A DNA stretch of 14,150 nucleotides from contig NW_003133377.1 of the NCBI RefSeq assembly GCF_000003605.2, positions 37,646 to 51,795 on the forward strand, in the 5' to 3' direction. The notes beneath the pieces are model-generated. The model did no database searches, had not been told where the DNA came from, and was given only the letters and a program-made list of their open reading frames with translations. Within the stretch, counting starts at the first letter, position 1. Every line of letters starts with the position of its first letter. A program made the translations under genes and the position numbers. This document shows, piece after piece, positions 1-11,600 of the stretch. Source of the DNA: Saccoglossus kowalevskii (Eukaryota; Hemichordata; Enteropneusta; Harrimaniidae).

Positions 1-72
1 CAGCTTAATGCACCAGAGACTCTGATAGACGGGGTAAACGTAGACTCTCCTTGTGCTTCCACACAGGAGTAA
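1..72 (+). CDS. possible 3' end of a convergent gene (23 codons, stop TAA)
   Basis: From the left edge the plus strand is open in frame 1 for 23 codons (QLNAPETLIDGVNVDSPCAS, then TQE) and stops with TAA at 70-72. This stretch is more GC-rich than the 2 kb after it. AT-rich DNA begins at the stop, and AATAAA occurs at 124-129, a plausible poly(A) distance. The protein is not recognised. A 23-codon open frame can arise by chance and the minus strand is also open here, so this is tentative. Confidence 0.3.
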   Translation, partial: QLNAPETLIDGVNVDSPCASTQE

Positions 73-123
73 AAAAAACAAACAAAATGTATCTATATTT
101 CTTGTATCTACAAGAATTACCAA

Positions 124-129
124 AATAAA
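124..129 (+). promoter_or_regulatory. candidate poly(A) signal for the left-edge ORF
   Basis: Plus-strand AATAAA 52 nt after the TAA at 70-72. It supports reading 1-72 as a terminal exon, but is weak evidence alone in this AT-rich stretch. Confidence 0.25.
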
Positions 130-356
130 CATTTTGAAACTGACAATACCAGTGAAAGATTGGATACAAATTATTCTCGTTCTCATAAGGAAATGATAAA
201 TTTGCATCAGAAACATCTTTGCCACTTATACCCCTTTTCTCGTAATGGAAATGTAAAAATTAATTCACACTTACCTCAACTGTGCACATTTTTGATAAAA
301 TTCCATTTAAAGCAGATAACCAAGTTGATATTCACATGTGCAATCCAAGTGATGAC

Positions 357-534
357 AGCAGGCACCATATGACATCAATGTAACTGTACATCTGTATGTT
401 ACACCAGCCACCACATGTCAATGTTTACTGGCTAGCATGTTAAACCAAGTTAATCTACATGTAATGTGCATGAGAGTGCAATGTACACCAGGCACAAGAT
501 GTCAATTTGCATATTACACCAGGCACAATACCAG
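357..534 (+). repeat. cluster of four degenerate ~24-nt repeats
   Basis: Four related copies of TACACCAGGCACAAGATGTC followed by AAT-like sequence lie at about 357-380, 400-423, 484-507 and 515-534. They share ACCAGnCAC and ATGTCAAT cores. Spacing is irregular (roughly 43, 84 and 31 nt), so this is a decayed or interspersed array rather than a clean tandem repeat. Confidence 0.6.
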
Positions 535-617
535 GTGTACAATGTATGCGTGTATAAGTATGTTACACTTTTCGGTATACGGTATTCTCTTTTCACCTTT
601 TGGGGGTTGGGCTATAT

Positions 618-623
618 TTTATT
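618..623 (-). promoter_or_regulatory. candidate distal poly(A) signal (AATAAA)
   Basis: The plus strand reads tttatt, so the minus strand carries canonical AATAAA about 1.9 kb past the RBM26 stop. If it is used, the 3' UTR would be long and would approach the possible convergent gene end at 1-72. Confidence 0.25.
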
Positions 624-1600
624 CAACATTGTTCTCTTTTTTTTTTCTGGGTTCATTTTTTTTCACTGATATTTTTTTTTGTCCTATTTTTTTTCTTTCA
701 ATATATCATATAACCCAGTTTGTGCCACAGGGCACTTTATGTTCATAATCTCTTCATATCTTCTCAGTCATGTGACAATAAAAGAACTACAAAATGTTTA
801 AAAAGATACAGAGAAATGAATCTGAAACATATGATAGCAATACATAAAAAGTTGCGAGTAAATATGTCAGAGGAGGCATAGAGACAACATCAAGATCAAA
901 ACACACTGCATCTTTGTTCGTTTCTCTTCATCCATGATACCAAACTCTGGCCGTTAGTGTCATATACCATTTTCAAGAATAAAACAATCTCACGATATCC
1001 TGCAGGTTGCATTTAAACATGTAACACTGTTCTTGTCAAACATCATGCCACAAATAATAATCTTTCACTTCAATCTTATTCTTACAATTCAATAATTAAT
1101 ATAAAACAGAATATCATAAAAGTTATTCACTTGTCATGGAAACGTGTTAGGCACTCCAGATGTGGTCTGCAACTTGCAGTCATGGCATTCGTCAACACAG
1201 TGTAAAATGTAATATCAGCTTATTTAAGCTCAAAAATCCAAAAATAGTTGTCCCATCTCTAGGACTGCACCTTAAGGGTGAATATAGACGATAACATGCA
1301 ATTTTTAGTATTGTTGGATACTGTATATTGATAGATACATTGGACTATGACCTGAAAATGCTGTTCAACATATCCGAGTATTGTTTCGGTAAAACAATTC
1401 AATTCTGTAATACACGCGTGTGCTCTTTGTTTTGGTACATACAATAACAATCACAGCACGTGCGTATATTAGCGAAAAAATTCTCTTGTGTATCCTGCAA
1501 ATGCAACATATATCGTTGGCAATAAATCAAAATCTGATTTAGTCTAGAGTATTGAGTATCAAACAATATTTAAAATAAATGTGTTCATCTATATTGTATC

Positions 1601-1606
1601 TTTAAT
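1601..1606 (-). promoter_or_regulatory. candidate poly(A) signal (ATTAAA) for RBM26
   Basis: The plus strand reads tttaat, so the transcript strand reads ATTAAA about 960 nt after the stop codon. It is the nearest AATAAA/ATTAAA hexamer found by eye. A canonical AATAAA lies farther on, at 618-623. In AT-rich DNA such hexamers occur by chance, so this is only a candidate. Confidence 0.3.
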
Positions 1607-2562
1607 TGCTGGTTCCTATCAATGACTCTTGACAGATCTACTCGCTCAGTAGACAAAACCTCTCTCCAACAACCCCGAAGATTCTTACATATCATCTCAT
1701 CAAATTTCTTACTGTTTTACAGACTTTTTAAGATCAATTATTTATGAATTTAAGATTTTAAAAAAGAAAATGACAAATTATGTGCATGAGCATATTCCTT
1801 ACAAAACACACTTAGTAGACCTGGCCTGAAACAAGTAAACACAGTGGAAAGAATGAATCACAGTCAAAGTAAAAACAAACAACTGGTTTTGAATTTCCAA
1901 TGAAGAGGATATCATTTTGAATTGCTGCAATTTGTTTTTTGAAAGACCTTAAAACAAAATGTTAGACTTCTTGAGGGTCTTTGTTAATTTTGGAACAAAT
2001 GGACATAATTTCCCATTTGCTAGAGTTCATCATTTAAACTTTTGAAAAAATATTGACGAAATCTGTGATTGATGCCAAAAGTCGACTCTGGTGTTCAAAG
2101 AGTTGTAAAGGCGTTACTTTTTTTAAGACATTCTAGACTTTGTTGTAACCATGAAATTAAGTAAACAGAATTCTACATTAATTCAATTGGCTTTACACTT
2201 TTCACTTGCCCATCAATGGTAATGACATCACCAAAACTGACAGAATACCTGGACTGTGATTGATTAACAAACTATAGGCCAACCACTGAGTACGTTTCAC
2301 AGCATGAAGTATCTCATGATATTCTGTATCAAGCTGCAGCTGGCACACAAATTCACAGTAACTCAAACCAAACCCAATATACATTCTAGCGTAACAGTTC
2401 CTCTAATGTATCCCCGCTACATTATGTCACACTAAGATCAAAAGAACAATTATACAAGCATTCTTTTGCTTTCTCAAAAAAAAATTCACTGTACAATTTT
2501 TTAGGTAAGAACAAAAAAAATTCTCTGTATGCCTAAATTTGCTGTACATATGAGAGTCAGTA

Positions 2563-2652
2563 TCACCGCCTCCATGATCTGGCTTCTGATTCATCATCTT
2601 CATCTTCATCATCGTATCCTAGCAACAATTCTTCATCAATTTCTTCTGTTGC
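2563..2652 (-). CDS. RBM26: RBM26 exon M: acidic C-terminus and stop
   Basis: Last coding exon, 90 nt including the TGA stop at 2563-2565, acceptor CACTGCAG. It encodes ATEEIDEELLLGYDDEDEDD and ESEARSWRR. The acidic run closed by RSWRR is the C-terminus of RBM26 and RBM27 proteins, so the reading is complete at this end. The 3' UTR follows toward lower coordinates. Confidence 0.95.
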   Translation of the reverse strand, partial: ATEEIDEELLLGYDDEDEDDESEARSWRR

Positions 2653-5600
2653 CTGCAGTGATAGGAATAATTGTAGAAGGAATGGTTTTAATAAATTTCT
2701 CAAGAAACAAAATGACTTTTTACTTCAAGTTCGTGAAATCTCATGATGTGCTATAATAGAGTTTCAAGTTATTTGCTAGATTCCCTGGTTCCCGGCATTC
2801 TGATGAGCTAAGGAACATTTACGTTGTGAAATCAACCCCTTCAGGCAGACGAAATGAATAAGTCTGACTGGGAACTCCCCAAAGAATCTATGTTGTTAAA
2901 ATAAAAGCAATCAGGCTTGCAAATTGTCAGAATATCAGGTTTGTGCCAAAAATATCCACAAAAATCGTAGATACTGTGTTGAAATTGCACAAATCTGAAT
3001 GAGCCGAGCCTAACCTAAGTGTATCTTAGAGGAAACAAATGAGGTATGATATTGTGCTGTACTTACATCTTCATCAGCATCTTCTGTATCATCTAAAGCT
3101 AATGCCTCATCTACTGCTATTGTAGGTGGTTTATACCAAGACATGAATAACTTCTTATCTTTAAATGTTGCACCTCTTGTGACAGCCTAAAAATAAAACA
3201 ATTCGTGACAATATACATACATGCTAATGACTACAGAGATCTATTTAGGAGATAAAACCAACATTTGTGTCTAAAGTCTATTCAATCGGCGACATTGCTC
3301 ATAAATAACTTTATTGTTTAAGACTTAGGCCACACTGATTTAATTTTATGGATAACATCCTCTGGAAACCCCAAAACTAATGCGAGAGGGTGAAAAAAAA
3401 AAAATCCTGCCCCCAAAAAAATGCTGCTATACAAAGCTGGTATTACGAATTGAACCACAGAACACAGTGTATCAAAAAACAACAAAAAGTCTTTATTTGT
3501 AGGAGGCACATGTTGATGTTTCTTTACCTCGAAAGCGGACTTCGGCCGAGGAGCTTCCGCTGCTTTCGTTGCAGTTTTGTCGACTTCACTGCGAACAAAG
3601 CAATCAAACTGACTTGTCGCCTGACCGACTTTTAGGTCACCATACACTTCTACTCCTCTCATCATTGCAGAAGAAATGCGGATCATCCACTCTGGACAAT
3701 ATGTCCTTAAAGTTGTCTGGGCGAAACTTGCTTGCCGCTACCAATCTCTTGTATAGCTGTGTAAACGTCACATCCCCCTGGCCGACGTCAATTGCGTACC
3801 AGTCTACAACAATCCCTTCGTTTTTCCTCTGAACTTTTATGCTCACGTATTTTGGTGGCGCGGTCGCCATGTTGGAATTCCCGGCAACGCAATGCGCATG
3901 TGCAGAAGATCATGTATGACAAAATTGGCACGTTTTGAGGTAGTCAAAAATGAGTTTTACGACAAGCCAGCGTTTTGCAACAATGCGAGTTCCGGACAGA
4001 AAACCGATCTGTGGAGACTCGTCGTCGGAGATTTTTTTTTTTTTTTTAGAACAGGCAAAAACTAATGCGCGCGCGGATGTCATCCATAAAATTAAGTCAG
4101 TGTGGCCTTATGCTAAAATACATACCGTTAAAATCCTATTATAAACCGCATACCTAATAGTAACCGCACCCCCGATTTCGGCTTCAGTGTTAAAGAGTTC
4201 TCAACAAAAATTGAAAACATGAAAAGTACCTATTACTAACCGCACCCCCAATTCAACAAGACCGTGACCGACTTTGTTTCAACCAGCTGGTACATTGTTC
4301 CTAATCCTATTCATTTGTTTCGACAATGTGCCTAAAAATATTCACACCTTATTGTTCAGTAGTGTTAGGATGTCAAACACGCAGTGAAACTGCTTTTGTC
4401 TTGTGACAACTTTTGTCAATACTCCTTATGAAAACGTCGGTGTGTCGCAAGTTTACGACAATGAGCTGTTCTCACCGAAAAACTGTTAAATTCTTTTTCA
4501 ATGCTCAGTTTATCTTTCGAAAACAACTGATTTCTTGATTTAAAAAAAAAGTCATGTCATTATCGGTAAATCTCTTCCGGGTTTCGTTCACCATGAAGCC
4601 GGTGACCTGTCATTAACACATTTAAATGAAATAAGGTGGGCACGTGGGCACCATCCAACATTTTTATTGGTTAATTAGCGACCTGACCTATCCGGTCAAG
4701 TAATGTCTCGTGTGCATTCAAACTACATAGCGGAAGTCGTGTCGCATCGATCGTTTACATGTGACCAAAATAATTCGCTTACGGTGAAACTAAGTTGAAT
4801 TTTACTTGCATTTGATAACAATTCAACGAATTTATTTTTCGTGTGTTATTATAATCACTACTGAGTAATAATCAACAATTTCAACAGTTCCAAAACAAGC
4901 AAGTTATTCACTTGTGAGCCGAAGCATGGCCGGATTGCGTTACCGTACCCACGGTACCGTACTTTTTTAGTGCCGTACCATGATCATTTCCTACTAAGCA
5001 ATGCATTAATGTTTGTTTTTATTTGAAACTCCTGTCAGAATATACTTTCCGTTACGAAGAAAATTAAAAAAATAAATACATATTACATTAAATATACAGA
5101 GTATTTTTTTTCATGTGAACAGTTTTTTTTGTGACGTGACATCTAAATTGGAGTTAGCTTATATTCAAAAGATTGTACGGTGTATTGTTTGTTTTGTGCA
5201 AGTGAAAAAATGACCACGCCCATTTAGTGATTGCAATATGTACCTAATATAAACCGCACCCCGAACTTGAGCTGTTGATCCCAATTTTTTATTTGATACA
5301 TTGTAATATAAACCGCGGTTTATAATAGGACTTTAACGATAGTTGTTATAGAGCTTGAACTCCTATATACCATTTCAAGAGAGAATTTTTTATATTTTTC
5401 ATAAATTTGGATCAAGACTTATAGACAGTACCGGTTCTGATAATGATGATTTATATAATTGATATTTAGAATTTCTAGATATTAATGGTTTATTTTGAAT
5501 CAGAATTTGAGATATAACTTATTTGTTCTTTACTTGTTCCAGAATAGCTGCTGTTCAGCATCTTGAATGGATCACATAGTCAAAAAGCTAGTGAATATGT

Positions 5601-8600
5601 AACATTAGTAGTATGATATATGTGTGAAGTTTGAATGTGAATGATTGAGACATGTCTGAGAGATCAAGCTCCCACTAAGTCAAAGTCTAGTGAAATCCAT
5701 CTATACACTACCTTATTCTGGTTCCAGAATGACAGAAATATTTGATTTTGATGAAATGGCTGCCTTTTGGCCATATTGAATCAGATTACAAAACAAGCCC
5801 ACGTATCCCAAGATGTATAATGTAAGTGTGCAGTTTAAACTTTATCGGTTCAGGCATGTCTGAGATGCAGATAAAGACAGAAGCATATGCACGCAAGGTC
5901 AAATCATAAGACTAATAAAAGAAATTGCAGAAAAATGCACCAAAATTTACCAAATATTTAGACCATAATGTAGGCAGATCAAGATGGCAGTCTAAGAGTT
6001 AATTGGGCAAGGAATTTTAAGTGATTTTAATGAGGAAATGATGGGATAAAGAAAATGCTATAAAATAACTTACCATTTCTGCTTCTTGTCTTGTTTTAAA
6101 GCTCAAAGTTGTTGACTTGTCAAGGTGTTCTATGCTCTCAATTTCACCAAATTGCTGTCAAGAAAATTAACAATAACAGAATGTGACAAACTAATATGTG
6201 CTGTTGTTGTCATGAGTGCAGTGAAATATAGTGATTAATTATTTGTCACAGTATTACTGTAGACAGCTTTAATATTGCAAGAGCTTTTTTTGTGAATTTT
6301 ACGAGTCAAATCTGTGAAATTGTGTAGCAGTGAAGATAACTATTGGGCCCTACATATATGACATGAAGTGTCAGCAACTTTTGAAAAATTGTGTTCTTAT
6401 GAATGCCATAAAATCCTGAAGTTGTGAAAATTCCAAGCAGTAAAAATTAAGTGGTTTACAGTATTATGTGAAACTATTGATACACATTTTTGAATTGTAA
6501 TACACTCAGCTAAAAAACTAGTCTTGAAAAAAAATCATGCCAAAATGCCCACAACCACAGCTCTACTTACTGAAAAATGTGAAAAGAGTTCATCCTTATC
6601 ATCTTCCTCATAACCAGTTAAAGTCAATTTACGTGGACGTTTATCTAAGACTGTGCCAACTCTAGGTCTGCCAAGCCCACTGGCAGCGTACCCTCTGCCA
6701 CGACCACCTCTTCCTCTAGACCATCCTCCACGGCCTCTACCTCGGCCTCTACCTCTTCCCATACCTATCAGACCCAGTGACTGTGCCTGCAAGAGACAAA
6801 AACATTGTATAAACATTGTATAAATACATACAGTGAACTTAGAAAAAGGACAGGACAAGTAAGTTCAAGATGTTTGCTGTACAGGCTTGGTTACAAACTG
6901 TAATTTATAATTTATAGCAGGAGGCCGAGATAAAGCCGTCTAACAGCAGTAAGTCAAAGGAGTTATATATTAATGTGGAAAGTCATGTCTTTCTATGATT
7001 TAATTTCCATGTAAATTTCTTGGTTTTCAATTTTCATTTTTTTTTCTTTACTATTGATTTATTTATTTTAGCTGTGACAAGTTGTTCGCTATATTGAATA
7101 GATGTATTGATAATATCATGCATCATAATATCAACAGTGTGAAATGTATCAAATTATTCATTTGTGCGAATTTCCAGTTTAGACATAATTTTTAAAAGAT
7201 TTCAATCTTTTCCTTTCATAAAATGTGTTAAATTCTTCACTGCTCAGTATATCTTTCAAAAACAACTAATTTCTTGATTTAGAAAATAAATCATGCAGTT
7301 TTCTCATTAAAATCAATGCCAAAAGATAGTACTACAACATCGATAAATCTCTTCCATGTTTCACCATGATTTGGTAATTAGCGATTTGACCTCTAAGGTC
7401 AAAAAACAGTTTCAGGTCAACTCGTGTATAGAAAAAAACATGGCGGATATCGTCCCGCATAAGCATTTGCAAGTGACTGAAAACATTCGCTTTTGATAAA
7501 ACTAAGTTGAATTTTACTTGCATTTCATAACAATCCAACAAAATAAAAGTATTTACTGTACTTATCTTGACATACTTCTACAATTTCATATGGCAACAAC
7601 TGTCCTCCCAGTAATTCACAAATGGCAATGCTATATTTACAAATGTCCAACAAAATCATTTGTCCCATGTTTTTCAAATGAAATTGTGTATAAATACTGT
7701 GAGAAAAACAAATGATGGTACTTACTTCAATTCTAAGTTCGGATACACGCTTTTTCAAGTCAGTAGTGTCTAGACCTGCACTCTCTTGGGAAATCAGTTC
7801 TAGTTCAGTATCTAACAATTCTTTCTCAGCCTAGTAAAATAGAATAACATGAATAAGTCAAAGAGGTAGGGTTGACAGTACTCTGTAATATAATTTCAAA
7901 CCTTAAAGTATGAAACAGGGTTTGGTGCTTAACTGGCATTTATGATTTTAAATGATTTGTTCTCTGTCATGATAAAGCATTAAATTAATTGGCAATAAAC
8001 AAAAATGAAATGTCTGTCAGTTGGAAATTTAGAAGTGCATCTATAACACAACAAGATGTGCATAAAAGTGTACATTTGTAAATCCCATAATGTTCTATGA
8101 ATGTATGAAATCTATCTATGCAGCATTGTAGAAATGGTTCGTTCATTTCTGGCATCAGTCAACGCCAATTCATTTGTGTTAACTTTTATAGCAGGCTCAC
8201 CTCTTGTTTGGTTTTTGAGGTCATGCCAGTCTTCTTGGTAACTAGATCCTTTTTTATACCGCCTATATGATCTGATAACATTTTTAACGACTTCATAATC
8301 GCAGCCTTATCTTCAACACTCATGTTCTTACTCTTTTCCAATTTAGCCACCATAAGCTGAGAAATAACATAAAGCATTTGGTCACAAAAATAGATTATAG
8401 TGGTAAAAGCAGAAAATGGTTGAATCGTCGACTGCCATGTCATAAAAATTAAGTTAGCAGCTATGAAAAGTCTACCTGAACAAGTTTGATGACCTATACT
8501 CAACTACAATCTCACCAAACAATCATTTATTATCATTTACTTAGCAAAAAAGTATTGCATGTACCACTCAACAAACACATCGCACAATTTTTTTTTTTTT

Positions 8601-11600
8601 TTTTTCACAAATATAAATAATTAAACATTTACCTTCTGTTGTTGTATTTGTTTATTGAGTAATTCTTGTTTCTGTTTTTGTATGTCCAGTTTCATCTTGA
8701 TAGCGCCTTTTCTCTTCTCCGCCATCTTAGATTTCTCTTCTAGCTGTTTTTTTAAGGCATCTTGGGCAGCAACTATTTGTGATGACGTTTGGGCTACTGT
8801 TTTTCCTTTCAGGGCAGAGGGGTTGTAAACAGTCTTTGACAAGCCAGCTGAATGTAGAACAACCTGCATAAAAAGATGATGAAAATAGTCAGTACACTGG
8901 GTAACCACGGGAAAATCTAAAACTCATACTAATAGTTTTATTATGTCTAGAATTAGTGATTAGTATCAGGAATAATTATTGTACACAGCACTTCAAAAGC
9001 ACTTCAAAACCCAGGGCAAGTCAAAAGTCTAAGAACACCTTAATTAAGCAAAATGCAAAGAAAATTCCACATTTTCAGCAGGTTACTAGTTTTTTTTTTT
9101 TGGCCAAGCATTGCAAATTTAAGACAAGCAGGCAAGGACTTTTGTGTTACCTTATCCTCGTTACTTTTTGATTCCGCTTGACCAGTGTATCCCAGCCTAT
9201 CTTTGACAGACAGTCGAGGGCTGGTTGGAAACATATCCGCCTGTACGGCAGCAACCAAACAAGAAGAGAGAGAATTTAATCCATTCCAAAAACACAATAT
9301 GACTTTTTATTGTGAATGCACTATTGCCATTACAGTGGAAATGGTATGTGGTCTATGAATGAGGTAAGATGGTCTGTGGTCTATGAATGAGGTAAGCTAG
9401 CAGGAATAATCTCACTTGTATGTTCAACAGCGATTAAACACACTGGATTAACATTTAATAAACTTTGTCCACAAAATGTTTTTGAACTTCAATTTAATGT
9501 TGTCTATATCTTTACAGTGATATCAATAGCAAATTAAATATTGGGGCAAATGTCTATTATTGATCAAAAACATTTAATATATGCCTATTTTCATACTTAT
9601 TGAAAACACTGGAAATTACCTACTGTGGCAGTCTGAATATATTCACCGCAATGAGTGTCAGACCACTGTGGTGGGAAATCAGCACTGCAATCCTGGGTAC
9701 AACACTGGTACAGTATTCTGTGATGCTAAAACAGTGTAGTGGGGTCTGTACTATTTCATGCCATGCACCAAATTTGCATGCATTTTACCACAGTTTTAGT
9801 CATACGTTACATATTTAATGACATATTGAACAGAAATCATAAAAAAACATCAAAATAAGTTTTTGAGAATGTTATCAATAATACAGGCCCATAAATATAT
9901 AAAAAATGCAAATGTGCCATGACAGAAAAGCAACATAATGAAACAAAAAAAAAAAAAAAATTAAAAAAGCAAAGCAAGAAGGATTCACCTAAAGCTTCAT
10001 CTGAGAAAACTGAAAATCACAATATGTAGTGTTACCTTTTCAGAGTCTGGGGTCTTGACCAGCGTAAGTTGTTCTCTGGTTGGTAGCGTCCCAAGACGAT
10101 CTTTAATGGATTGTTTGATGTGTGGTTGTGCCTGTCCTGACTGATCTGACAGAGTTTGATTTCCACCCTAAAGACAGAAATACAGAATAACTCAGAAATG
10201 AAAAGGGGAGGGTTTCAGTTATAAAGTTTGGTCAATTACAGCATTTATAATTCGCTGTTTTCATTTTTTCCCTGCCAAGTTTGTGAACTTTAAATCCAGT
10301 GAAATAATAGTGAAGATAGTAAATTTTTTTTTTTTTAAGTATTAGAAGTCTTTACAAACTAAATGAGGTTGATTGAAATGGAACACACCAACTTCACATT
10401 TGCAAGGCTTGAAGTTCAGAGGTCAGGGAAGATAATGTTTAGATGGTCCACCATCCATGAATACATTGATGCCCTTCAAAATACCGTAAAATCTGTATTA
10501 GAAGCCGCATCCCTAATAGAAGTCGCACTCAATCTTTTTGTACAATTGAGAACCAAAAATTCATCATTTCTCATATGTGTAGATGCTCTAATAGAAGCCG
10601 CATCCCTTCTGTTGCATTGTACCATTTTAATAGAAGCCACGGCTTCTAATACAGATTTTACAGTAGTAAAATATTTCATAATTGCTCTCTAGACCATTTT
10701 TAGTGAGGTTGTGAGAGGCCTTGAAAATGGGTGCAATGGGAATACTGAACTTCAGCCATGAAACATTGCAGTTTATGAAGTGTTTTCACCAGAAATTTAC
10801 ATATATACATGCAGTAAAAATATAACATCAAATATCTATTTGTACAAAATATGTTCAAAAACAAAGAAGAAGACAGCAGAAGAATATTCACCTGATCTTT
10901 TTCACGATGCCAAAATACTTTTATGAATCTGTTATTGAAGACAGCTTCTTCACAATTGTGAGCTTTTTTGGCTTCTTCCCTGGTAGAAAACTGTAATAGC
11001 GCTGCTTCTGGGTCTCCATCAAAGGCCACCTAGAATAAGTTGGGAGGACATTTACAGCAAATAAATAACTGTGGTAACACTACCTTGGCTATCTGAGATT
11101 GTTCGAGGGTTGGTAAATGTGATAATTCAGAAGAAAGCAAGAATTGTGTAATATAAATTAAATTAACACTTACCTGTAAATTAGTAATAGTACCAAATTT
11201 GGAAAAGTGTTCATTGAGTTTTGCAATATTATTTAATTCCCTTGGTATTTTCTTGATCTCCAATTTCCTATTATCAGGATCATAACGAGGTCTTTTTACA
11301 AAACCTCCAGGATGATTGTAGTCTTTATTACCCTGCCATCTACCTTGATGATGTTGTTCCTGCATCGGTGGCTGTTGTTGTTGTTGTTGATGCTGTTGTT
11401 GTGAATATGGGCGATTGTACCCCCCTACAGATTGGTTAAATGTTCGTTTACGATTCATTCCACTATTGATAACATTACGTGTATCCACTACAGTTCTACC
11501 ACTATCTGATGAGGTAACCAACGTTTGCTGCGATGCTATGTCCACTGCAGTATCAGATATGCTAGAAGTCACACTTGTACTTTCTTTCTCTCTTAATTTT

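Larger units (their letters stand above)
73..2562 (-). other. 3' UTR and downstream flank of RBM26; no other gene recognised
   Basis: About 2.5 kb of AT-rich sequence between the RBM26 stop codon and the left edge. The open frames here are short and low-complexity, and none has splice context or a recognisable motif. The part nearest 2562 must be 3' UTR, but where it ends is not certain. It also holds a degenerate short repeat cluster (357-534) and T-rich tracts around 633-705. Confidence 0.6.
3328..4107. mobile_element. 780-bp PIF/Harbinger-like TIR element
   Basis: Terminal inverted repeats of 33 bp at 3328-3360 and 4075-4107 match at 31 of 33 positions and begin GGCCACACTGA. The element is flanked on both sides by TTA (3325-3327 and 4108-4110). 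A 3-bp TWA duplication with GGC-type ends is the PIF/Harbinger pattern. It lies in the large intron between exons K and L. Inside each TIR is an A/T homopolymer and a copy of AAAACTAATGCG, direct on the plus strand in both arms. The interior is CpG-rich compared with the host intron. No transposase is present, so it would depend on one in trans. It holds the exon-like ORF at 3528-3870. Confidence 0.75.
4126..5338. mobile_element. 1.2-kb TA-flanked TIR element with repeated CCTAATANNAACCGC units
   Basis: Inverted ends 4126-4149 (CGTTAAAATCCTATTATAAA, then CCGC) and 5315-5338 match at 23 of 24 positions. TA lies one base outside each end (4123-4124 and 5340-5341), consistent with a TA target duplication. 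Subterminal units follow: 4153-4173, 4229-4249, 5243-5262 and 5304-5316, all plus-oriented and close to CTAATATAAACCGCACCCC. The last meets the inverted terminus head to head and makes the palindrome at 5307-5324. The interior has no long ORF, so this is a non-autonomous element. It begins only 18 bp after the Harbinger-like element. The superfamily is uncertain; the TA target suggests Tc1/mariner-related or another TA-using DNA transposon. Confidence 0.75.

Noticed and set aside
437-748. 103-codon plus-strand open frame
   Set aside because: It runs through the degenerate repeat cluster and a T-rich tract, giving Phe/Ser-rich low-complexity residues. No splice context or motif.
3950-4144. Plus-strand frame ending DVIHKIKSVWPYAK, similar to the end of a minus-strand frame at 3318-3686
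   Set aside because: The shared residues come from the two TIR arms being inverted copies, not from related proteins.
8587-8605. Long T tract as evidence of a retrotransposon insertion
   Set aside because: No target duplication or element body is visible next to it. It sits near the exon G donor in a short intron and is likely a simple homopolymer.
10363-10692. Overlapping open frames on both strands with repeated EAASLIEVAL-like residues
   Set aside because: They are translations of the 180-bp MITE and its inverted ends; the repeated residues reflect the DNA units.
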